A stretch of 64,000 bases of DNA. It comes from an uncultured Litorivicinus sp. GTDB taxonomy: Bacteria; Pseudomonadota; Gammaproteobacteria; Pseudomonadales; Litorivicinaceae. A program made the translations under genes and the position numbers. The notes under the pieces are model-generated. The model was not told where the DNA came from. It ran no database searches and saw only the letters and a program-made list of their open reading frames with translations. The stretch spans positions 1 to 64,000 of the forward strand of contig CACBSE010000004.1 in assembly GCA_902541775.1 (NCBI GenBank), given 5' to 3'. Of this stretch, positions 56,718-64,000 are shown piece by piece; position 1 is the first letter of the stretch, and every line of letters starts with the position of its first letter.

Positions 56718-58220
56718 ATGCCGATGCTCAAAGTGATCTTGGAGTTAGCAAATAACCATTGCGGTTCAATTCAGCACGGCCACGAAATCATCGAAAAGTT
56801 CGATTCTGTTACGAGACAATTTCGCGGAAATATTTGTTTTGGATTTAAATTTCAGTTCCGGAATCTAGATAGTTTCATCCATCCCCAGCACCTCAATTCT
56901 GATCATCCTGGAGTAACTAGGTTCATAGAAACTAAGATATCTTTAGAGGAGTTTGATCTCCTCATAAACGATTGCTTACAGCGCAATTTTATTGTAGGAG
57001 CAACTCCATTCGATGAGGACTCAGTATCCCGTATTTCCGAAGATGCAAGGTTTTCATTCTTAAAGATCGCTAGTTGCAGTATCACTGATTGGCCCCTCTT
57101 AGAAAAAATTAAAGCAGTGGCGCTTCAAAAATCGATAATTGCCTCGACTGGAGGTTGTCACATTTCTGAACTTGATAGGGCCGTTTCTTTCCTTCGAAAA
57201 ATACCAACGTCCTTAGAATTGATGCATTGCGTTGCAATTTATCCTTCAGCGAGGCCGCAATTCAACTTAGCTTGGATTGATACATTGAAAAAAAGGTATA
57301 GGTTGCCCGTGGGTCTTAGCACTCATGAGGACGGCGCTGAAGATCTCACAGGAGCCATAGCATTAGCTATTGGAGCAAAAACCTTCGAAAAGCACGTCAG
57401 TATTCCAGACGTGAAATATCCCATGAATCGATATAGTAGCTCCCCAGAGGAGTTGGAAATTTGGCTAGAGCGAATGCTCGAGGCGAAAGAAATGATAGGT
57501 AATCGAGCTGACAGAGAGGAGTTATTTCTGGAAGAAAGCTCTCAACTCGACAGATTCAGGAGGGGTGTTTTTGTTGGAGAAAAAATTTGCCTTGGATCTA
57601 AGATCGATCCCAGCAACTTAAAGTTTCAATACCCTTTAACGGAGGGACAGGTAACAGCAAGCGAGATTTCTAAATTTTCAGAAATCGTCGCGCTTGAAGA
57701 GTTAGAAAGTGGAACCCCACTCCTGCAATCGCAAGTCAAACGTAATGATTTTCGGGCGATTGTCGAAGATTTTGCGATTGACTATGTCGGTATTATCAAG
57801 GCGGCACATATAAATTTAACGAATCCAGTTGAGGTAGAAATTAGCCATCATTATGGACCAGATAAGTTGAATCAGTATGGGATTGGGATGATCACAGTCG
57901 TAAACGACGACTACTGCAAAAAGTTTTTAGTGATGCGTGCACAACAAAGTCATCCAGCACAATTTCACCGTAAAAAAACTGAGACGTTTATTCTATTGTC
58001 TGGAAATGTCGTCGTAGATCTAGACGGCGAAAAGCAGACTCTGAATTTGGGAGAACCTTTAACGATAAAACCCGAGGTAGTTCACAGTTTTAGAGCTGAA
58101 ACAGATTCGGTTATTGAAGAGCTGTCAACGACTCACATGTCCGATGATTCCTTCTATTTAGATGAACACATTTTAAGTAACAAAAAAAGGAAATCTTTTG
58201 TCACGATATCAACAGCTTAG
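56718..58220 (+). CDS. NeuB-family nonulosonate synthase with SAF region and C-terminal cupin domain
   Basis: 'LELANNHCGSIQHGHEII', 'LKIASCSITDWPLLEKI', 'IIASTGG', 'LMHCVAIYPS', 'VGLSTHEDG', 'FEKHVSI'; C-terminal cupin 'HPAQFHRKKTETFILLSGNVVVDLDGEKQTLNLGEPLTIKPEVVHSF'. Confidence 0.88.
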   Translation: MPMLKVILELANNHCGSIQHGHEIIEKFDSVTRQFRGNICFGFKFQFRNLDSFIHPQHLNSDHPGVTRFIETKISLEEFDLLINDCLQRNFIVGATPFDEDSVSRISEDARFSFLKIASCSITDWPLLEKIKAVALQKSIIASTGGCHISELDRAVSFLRKIPTSLELMHCVAIYPSARPQFNLAWIDTLKKRYRLPVGLSTHEDGAEDLTGAIALAIGAKTFEKHVSIPDVKYPMNRYSSSPEELEIWLERMLEAKEMIGNRADREELFLEESSQLDRFRRGVFVGEKICLGSKIDPSNLKFQYPLTEGQVTASEISKFSEIVALEELESGTPLLQSQVKRNDFRAIVEDFAIDYVGIIKAAHINLTNPVEVEISHHYGPDKLNQYGIGMITVVNDDYCKKFLVMRAQQSHPAQFHRKKTETFILLSGNVVVDLDGEKQTLNLGEPLTIKPEVVHSFRAETDSVIEELSTTHMSDDSFYLDEHILSNKKRKSFVTISTA

Positions 58221-58229
58221 TTAAATTTA

Positions 58230-59162
58230 ATGGAACCAATTTACGGACCAGTATTCACTATTTACCCATCATTCAATCATGACTTTACGGTTGACCTGCG
58301 GGGCACAATTCGGTACGCCACTTATCTTATAGAAGCCGGAGCTAGGTGGTTGTATTTGATGCCCTATAATGGCCGATACAACCAACTTTCCGATAGTGAG
58401 ATTGAATCTCTCGGCGGAGCTCTTATCCGACTAATCGGTCCCTTGCATGCGACTAATATAATTGTAGCTGTACCAATTAATTACTCGACACAGGCCACTT
58501 ACGCACTAATGAACAGATGGTCTGAGTTAGGAGAATTTTGCGTGTCCTCTTTGGTGGGAGAAAGGCTATATTCCTCACAGCAGCTAGTTGATCATTATAG
58601 TTATCTTAATGAGTTTGGAATGCCAATCGTAGCGCATGAGATGCCCATGATCGCGGGTATCAGTGGCGAGCTAGTTAGCTGGCCTTCCGAGTGCCTAATT
58701 GAAATATCTGAGCTTCCTAACATTGTGGGCATAAAAGAAGACTCAAAGTCAGTGCAATACGCAACAGACATTCTGGATAGAAAACCAGGAGCACCACTTA
58801 TTTTCGCGGGCAGAAAATCTTTTTTTGGCGAACTAGTGACGGCTGGTCTGAATTGCTATCTAAACGGGATTTCAATGGTTGAACCGCGTTTGGCATTTAA
58901 ATTTTTTCATCTAATAGAAAACTACGATAACGAGGGTTGCAGAACTGAGATGCAACGGTTTATTAGGGAGGTTGATGATCCTTTTTGGGATGACTTAGTG
59001 ACATCATTTGGTTGGCATCGTGTTAATCGAGCTTCACTTTTTTACTTTAATTTGCTGGATAAAACAGAGCGGAGTCCCATGCCACAATTAACAGCTAAAG
59101 AATACCAACATCTATCAAATTTTTGGGACAGGCACAAAGAAGTAATCAATGGATGGATCTAA
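58230..59162 (+). CDS. DHDPS/N-acetylneuraminate lyase family aldolase
   Basis: TIM-barrel aldolase with Schiff-base Lys context 'LPNIVGIKEDSKSVQYATDIL'. Confidence 0.75.
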   Translation: MEPIYGPVFTIYPSFNHDFTVDLRGTIRYATYLIEAGARWLYLMPYNGRYNQLSDSEIESLGGALIRLIGPLHATNIIVAVPINYSTQATYALMNRWSELGEFCVSSLVGERLYSSQQLVDHYSYLNEFGMPIVAHEMPMIAGISGELVSWPSECLIEISELPNIVGIKEDSKSVQYATDILDRKPGAPLIFAGRKSFFGELVTAGLNCYLNGISMVEPRLAFKFFHLIENYDNEGCRTEMQRFIREVDDPFWDDLVTSFGWHRVNRASLFYFNLLDKTERSPMPQLTAKEYQHLSNFWDRHKEVINGWI

Positions 59163-59883
59163 GGTCTGCTTTATACCTGCTCGATCGGGTTCGAAGCGTT
59201 TAAAAAATAAGAACCAAGAGAAGGTCTCGGGACTAACCCTGATTGGGTGGGCAATGTTGGCCGCAAAACTTACTGATGTCTTTGATGAAATCGTTCTTAG
59301 CTCAGACTCTGAGAAATACTTTACTGATGCTCTTATCGAAATTGAAGAGCTCGGTATGAGTACTGACGATATTAAGCTTGACAAGCGAGACAGGGCAGAT
59401 GCTGGTTCCAAGATCAAAATTTTCGATTATATAAAATCCGGATTTCGTCATCCTGTTATGAGCGAGCCACATGGCATGCTAGTGCAAATGTTGCCAACGT
59501 CTCCGTTTCGACAAGTGTCGCTTATTCGAGAATCGATCATACAATGTGCGAAGACGAAAAAGAGTAGTTTTGCCGCAGCCCCCTATGATTTCCATGTGTC
59601 TTTCGCGTTTGAAACACTAAACGGTTCTTGGTCGCCCTTGCTGGGTCACGAAAGTCCTATGGTTTCAGGGCAAACACAAAGTCAAGACCAAAAAAAGTAC
59701 CTTCACCCTTGTGGCTCATTTTACATAATAAACACGGGTTGCATCCAAAACATGCAAACTATCTATCACCAGTCAGAGCCTGTCGAGGTTGACCGATTAT
59801 CTGCCCTGGATGTTGATACTGCTGAGGATCTCGATTACTTAAGATTACTCGCAGCTGATCCAAGAACAATTCTCAACCGATAA
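59149..59883 (+). CDS. CMP-nonulosonate (NeuA-like) cytidylyltransferase
   Basis: 'CFIPARSGSKRLKNKNQEKVSGLTLIGWAMLAAKLTDVFDEIVLSSDSEKY...QMLPTSPFRQVSLIRESI...VDRLSALDVDTAEDLDYL'. Confidence 0.88.
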   Translation: MDGSKVCFIPARSGSKRLKNKNQEKVSGLTLIGWAMLAAKLTDVFDEIVLSSDSEKYFTDALIEIEELGMSTDDIKLDKRDRADAGSKIKIFDYIKSGFRHPVMSEPHGMLVQMLPTSPFRQVSLIRESIIQCAKTKKSSFAAAPYDFHVSFAFETLNGSWSPLLGHESPMVSGQTQSQDQKKYLHPCGSFYIINTGCIQNMQTIYHQSEPVEVDRLSALDVDTAEDLDYLRLLAADPRTILNR

Positions 59884-60199
59884 TCTAGCGAAGAGACGGT
59901 CTTTCGATTAATAGCTTGGGAAGGATGCTGGAAACCTCCCGGACTTAACTGGAAGGATGAAGCTTTGAGTCTTGGGAAGACTGAAAAACAACGTTTGGTG
60001 GAAGAGCCTGCGAACCGTATTGATCGCGGCAGTTTCAATTATTTTTGATCTTTTAATCTCATGGGAGATTATTTGAAAAGCTCACACTGCCATAGAGGTC
60101 TACAATGTTTTCATATTCACGATATATAAAAACTGGCCACTTGTGTTTTAACCCTTTGGTTTGCATTTCACATTTTCAAAACTAGTTCGGAGATCTTGC

Positions 60200-61609
60200 A
60201 TGATCCAACAAAATGAATTGGTCGATATTTTTTTAAGAGAGGAGTCGAAGGGTGACTGTTGGACTCTTAATTTTGGAGGTATTTCCCTTTGGCCGCTATT
60301 GAGGATGTGTCTTTACTTTGCGTGGAGGAGTAAACAAACCGCCCTGTCAGAACCGGCGGATACAGGCCTGACATTTAATTCTGATTCTTTATTATCTGGC
60401 GAATTCGGCACCACGCAAAAAGCAGGTAAAAAGCAAGTTATGCTCATCTCTCGCGATGACGCGCTCAATGACAAAGTTGACGGTAAATTGTTCGATAAAT
60501 TTATCTCGTCTATCGCTATTTTATTTAGTCGTTTTCATGATGTTGCAGTTGTGTCATACACGCCCGAGAAAAAAAACCGATTCGATCATACAGTTGATCT
60601 GTCTCGGCATTTAGATCTCTCGAATAATGAAATCTCACTCAATATTAGTCGGGAAGACCTGAATACGATCGAATCCTATATCTCCTATATTTGCGATGAG
60701 TGTCATCTTTCAGTAACACTAGAAACTCTTCTACACGCGTTTGGATATTGTGCGAGTGGACAGTCTTTTTGGTCAAAGATCTTTGAGGAATCTAAGCCGG
60801 ATATTGTTATTACAACTTGTTTCTATGTGCCATTTCTAACCGGTGCGTGCGTCGCTGCTCGTGAAAGAGGAATACGTTTTGTCGATATGCAGCATGGTAG
60901 GGTTGGAACTAATCATCCGGTAATGTCCAATTGGGATTTTCGAAAGGCTCAATCAGACGTGGGAAATTTTTTCCCGTCAGATTTCTGGTGTTGGACAGAA
61001 GAAAATGTGCGCCAGATCCAAACGACATGGAGAGGCTCAGACGATATTCCAAAAACGTCCGTCTTTGGGAATCCTTGGCAATTTGTGCGCTCAAAAAAAA
61101 TAATCGATGAAAAGTCCGCAAGGATTGGAAAAAGATCGAATCGGATTGTATTGGTTGCGCTTCAGCCTATTCCGGATTCATTTCCTCTCTTTATGATACA
61201 AGCATTGAAGAAATATCCAGATTTGCGGGTTTGGGTGAGACCTCATCCTCACCAAATTGGTGCCGTATCGGAAATCGAAAACGCTGTTAGAGAAAAGGGA
61301 TTACGCAATTTCCTAGTCAGATCCAAAACCGAACTGTATTCAGAATTTGAGCAGATAGATCTCGTCATTACCGCATTCTCAACAGTTGCCACGGAAGCAT
61401 GTGATTTTGGTTTGCCAGTAATTTTGACACATCCGAACGCCGAGGCTGCGTTCGCTGGGATGATAGATAATCAAAAGATCTTTTATTGTAGCAATGAAAT
61501 AGAGAGCATAAATGCTTTACAAGTTTGCACCTCTGGTACGGAGGTTAAATTCTGCAGGGAGTCAACCGCGCTACCCGATTTCGAAAGTATGGCAAGTTGT
61601 TTTGACTAA
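60200..61609 (+). CDS. GT-B-like glycosyltransferase / surface carbohydrate biosynthesis protein
   Basis: 'RFVDMQHGRVGTNHP', 'WVRPHPHQIG', 'LVITAFSTVATEACDFGLPVILTHP' resemble CDP-glycerol/capsule GT-B C-terminal regions; ATG 60200 preferred over 60161. Confidence 0.6.
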   Translation: MIQQNELVDIFLREESKGDCWTLNFGGISLWPLLRMCLYFAWRSKQTALSEPADTGLTFNSDSLLSGEFGTTQKAGKKQVMLISRDDALNDKVDGKLFDKFISSIAILFSRFHDVAVVSYTPEKKNRFDHTVDLSRHLDLSNNEISLNISREDLNTIESYISYICDECHLSVTLETLLHAFGYCASGQSFWSKIFEESKPDIVITTCFYVPFLTGACVAARERGIRFVDMQHGRVGTNHPVMSNWDFRKAQSDVGNFFPSDFWCWTEENVRQIQTTWRGSDDIPKTSVFGNPWQFVRSKKIIDEKSARIGKRSNRIVLVALQPIPDSFPLFMIQALKKYPDLRVWVRPHPHQIGAVSEIENAVREKGLRNFLVRSKTELYSEFEQIDLVITAFSTVATEACDFGLPVILTHPNAEAAFAGMIDNQKIFYCSNEIESINALQVCTSGTEVKFCRESTALPDFESMASCFD

Positions 61610-61684
61610 ACATATTTCGCTCTAATGCCGCCTGGTAACACCGTCTTAGCGATCTTCCACCTGCGAACGATGTCAAATTAACTT

Positions 61685-61700
61685 TGGCCCGCATTTTGCG
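61685..61700 (+). promoter_or_regulatory. Candidate sigma-54 promoter upstream of the dioxygenase-like gene
   Basis: TGGCCCGCATTTTGCG, GG-N10-GC, 38 nt before the ATG. Confidence 0.5.
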
Positions 61701-61737
61701 TACAGAACAAAGTCTAACGATATCGGAAGGATAAAAA

Positions 61738-62334
61738 ATGTATAACGCAGAAATTGGGATCTTAGAGGGTCGATTAGCTGCAAGGGAAATAGCAAATTTG
61801 CTTCAGTTGAGCGAGCAAATAAAACAATCGGGTTCCAAAAGATTAGGAACAACAATTTCGATTTGGGAGGTCATGTTTTCTGACTTAAACTATTTCTGCA
61901 CTGAGGGAAGCGCCAGGACCTTATCCAATCTGATCAACTTCGTCGCACCTCCAAAATCACTTTCCCTCGAAAAATTCTGGGTTGTGGAGAGCTCATACGA
62001 GAACGTAGATGCCTCAAAGCTGCCTTTCCTCCCACATTTTGATGTCAAAAGAACCACCAAGATAATGGTTTATTTGTCGGATGTTGATACAAACGATGGA
62101 CCAATGTTTATCGCAAAAAACGTTAGCCCAACTCAATTCGAAAAAAGACGATGTGGAGTAACCCTGAAAGGCCAGAATGTTGTAACCAATACAAATCTAA
62201 CTTTTGAGCCACTGATTGGCCCCGCGGGCCACTTTCACGTTTTTGATACGAACATCCCTCATTTTGCTGGTAGGCCTGGCCAAGGCGGTTCAAGGACAGT
62301 CTTACGTCTCGATTTCGTGCATCCTCACCAATGA
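61738..62334 (+). CDS. Phytanoyl-CoA dioxygenase-like Fe(II)/2-oxoglutarate-dependent oxygenase
   Basis: HxD 'LPHFDVKRTTKIMVYLSDVDTNDGPMFI' and distal His/Arg 'HFAGRPGQGGSRTVLRLDFVHPHQ'. Confidence 0.72.
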   Translation: MYNAEIGILEGRLAAREIANLLQLSEQIKQSGSKRLGTTISIWEVMFSDLNYFCTEGSARTLSNLINFVAPPKSLSLEKFWVVESSYENVDASKLPFLPHFDVKRTTKIMVYLSDVDTNDGPMFIAKNVSPTQFEKRRCGVTLKGQNVVTNTNLTFEPLIGPAGHFHVFDTNIPHFAGRPGQGGSRTVLRLDFVHPHQ

Positions 62335-62428
62335 TCGGTTGACTTTGAAATGGTCGGATACTACCGATTAATTATCTGTTCTTTTATATAGTCCTAATTC
62401 GAAAAAACTAAGCATTCGATGCCAAAAC

Positions 62429-62649
62429 GTTCGCTTGTAATAACGAGTGGGCGCTCTTTGCAGGCAATTTAGCTCCGCTCAGGTTTCCTAATCTTTCCAA
62501 ATATTTCCGAATTTTCGAACTTTAATTTCCAAGCTTACATGTTCGCTTGTAATAACGAGTGGGCGCTCCTTGCAGGCAATTTAGCTCCGGTCAGGTTTCC
62601 TGATCTTTCCAAATATTTCCGAACTTTCGAACTTTTATTTCCAAAGCTT
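62429..62649. repeat. Two tandem direct copies of a ~108-bp non-coding sequence (112-bp period)
   Basis: Copies at 62429 and 62541, both starting GTTCGCTTGTAATAACGAGTGGGCGCTC; I count about five substitutions and one indel. Confidence 0.92.
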
Positions 62650-62683
62650 GGCAAGGCGTTGCCATAAGAATTGCCATATAGGC

Positions 62684-62710
62684 TAAAGCTTTCCAGGATA
62701 TTGCCGATAT
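62684..62710 (+). promoter_or_regulatory. Candidate sigma-28 promoter of the second flagellin
   Basis: TAAAGCTT-N11-GCCGATAT, near-consensus, 63 nt before the ATG. Confidence 0.8.
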
Positions 62711-62772
62711 TTCTCTCAACGGCGGTGAATGTTTGCCGGGTGGTGCAAAAAATTTTGACGAGGAGATCGACA

Positions 62773-64000
62773 ATGGCACTTGTAGTAAATACGAATATCG
62801 CGTCTCTAGTTGCTCAGAATAATCTGTCAGCTAATCGCAGTGAAATGGAAAAGGCCATGGAGCGTTTATCTTCTGGTCTAAGGGTGAACAACGCGCGCGA
62901 CGATGCGGCAGGCCTTGCAATTGCGACACGTATGGATTCTCAGATTCGTGGGATGACAAAAGCTGTCCAGAATGCCAATGATGCCATCTCGCTGACGCAG
63001 ACAGCGTCGGGTGCGCACAAAGAGATAAGAGAGATGCTGCAGCGTATGCGTGAGCTAGCTGTCCAGTCATCCAATACCACAAATAATTCAACAGACCGAG
63101 CTTCGTTGGACGCAGAAGTTGCTCAATTGGTTGCTGAAATTGATCAAATTGCTGTGGATACACGGTTTAACAACCAGGCTATTCTTGACGGAAGTTACGC
63201 CGCCAACATTCAGACCGGGGCATTTTTGGGACAGGACCTTGGCTTCTCTATCGACTCGATGAAGACAGCTGATCTGGGCTTGGTCACGACAGGCTCGTCG
63301 ACAGGTGTTTCGACGTCCACCTATATTGGTGGCAGAACAAATCTGGCTCCCTCGCACGGGGCGATTGAAGCTGGCGATATTTTGATCAATGGTCAGGCGA
63401 TGGCTGCGATTGCTGCAGCTGACGAAATCACTGATGTTGTGGACAATATCAACACAAATATTGAAGGGGTTACGGCGTCTGCCTTTAACGAGGTCGTAAT
63501 GCGTGACGTTGGTACTGGTCAAGCTACGGCCGGCACAATTTTGGTGGGTATTCAGAATGTTGGTTCCTCATCAAATGCTGATGACGTAACAACCCAGACC
63601 TTCCTCATTAACCAGGATTCGGCTAATTTGGAAGAACTGGCTGGATTGATCGTTACTGAGTCAGAGGGACGAATTTCGGCGAGTGTAAATTCCGATGGAA
63701 AACTGGTGCTGTCAAACGATACTGGCGCTGCGATATTGGTGAAAGATACCTCAACTAGTGCGTCCGCAACAGGACTTGGTACCGGCGTGAATCACGATGA
63801 AACACTGGCAGCTGACGGTAACTCAGGGACCCCATCTGTCTCCACAACTACCTCTAACGATGCGCGGGTATTCCATGGATTCCTCAAGTTGGAATCAGAT
63901 ACTGGCGACCGAATCACGATTGAAAAAGGATTGGGGGTATCGTCTGGGGCTATCGGAACGCAAACAGAGCTAGCACTTCTTGGACTTCAGCAGTTAAATG
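62773..64000 (+). CDS. fliC: Second flagellin (3' truncated by window edge)
   Basis: 'ALVVNTNIASLVAQNNLSANRSEMEKAMERLSSGLRVNNARDDAAGLAIATRMDSQIRGM'; open frame to the window end. Confidence 0.96.
   Translation, partial: MALVVNTNIASLVAQNNLSANRSEMEKAMERLSSGLRVNNARDDAAGLAIATRMDSQIRGMTKAVQNANDAISLTQTASGAHKEIREMLQRMRELAVQSSNTTNNSTDRASLDAEVAQLVAEIDQIAVDTRFNNQAILDGSYAANIQTGAFLGQDLGFSIDSMKTADLGLVTTGSSTGVSTSTYIGGRTNLAPSHGAIEAGDILINGQAMAAIAAADEITDVVDNINTNIEGVTASAFNEVVMRDVGTGQATAGTILVGIQNVGSSSNADDVTTQTFLINQDSANLEELAGLIVTESEGRISASVNSDGKLVLSNDTGAAILVKDTSTSASATGLGTGVNHDETLAADGNSGTPSVSTTTSNDARVFHGFLKLESDTGDRITIEKGLGVSSGAIGTQTELALLGLQQLN

Noticed and set aside
59835-60038. Minus-strand ORF in the gap after the neuA-like gene
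   Set aside because: No recognisable similarity; the plus-strand reading of the same region looks more protein-like.
1-64000. tRNA, rRNA, transposase/integrase genes or defence systems
   Set aside because: None recognised on reading; the window is flagellar plus glycosylation genes.

Overview
The window is almost entirely one large polar-type flagellar gene cluster, probably from a marine gammaproteobacterium (taxon inferred from gene order, not proven). In order it holds: the 3' end of a motB/ompA-type gene; a Sel1-repeat gene; fliS; two sigma-54 activators (fleQ/flrA-like and fleR/flrC-like); fliEFGHIJKLMNOPQR-flhB; a SPOR-domain gene and two uncharacterised genes; a convergent minus-strand flhA-flhF-flhG-fliA block plus two uncharacterised genes; flgP, flgT, a LysM-like gene, a second fliK-like gene and an flhB C-terminal paralog; minus-strand flgA-flgM-flgN plus an SH3-like gene; flgBCDEFGHIJKL; a 1667-aa flagellin; fliD; flaG; an AT-rich glycosylation island (NeuB-cupin fusion, DHDPS/NanA-type aldolase, NeuA-like transferase, GT-B-like protein, phytanoyl-CoA-dioxygenase-like protein); and a truncated second flagellin. 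Main observation: one ~80-aa module ('HGxxTGDxxxY...GLTDxTxYxVIxxDxxTxKLAxTxANAxAGTxxxxTGTGNxxQTF') occurs nine times across three different extracellular axial proteins (2x hook FlgE, 4x giant flagellin, 3x cap FliD). Promoter-like motifs can be read by eye for sigma-70 (fleQ), sigma-54 (fleR, fliK, fliP, flhA, flgP, flgB, giant fliC, dioxygenase) and sigma-28 (fliS, flgM, flaG, second flagellin). The activator pair lacks a sensor kinase gene, and the FleR-like protein has a degenerate receiver. No searches were run; all homology calls come from reading the translations.
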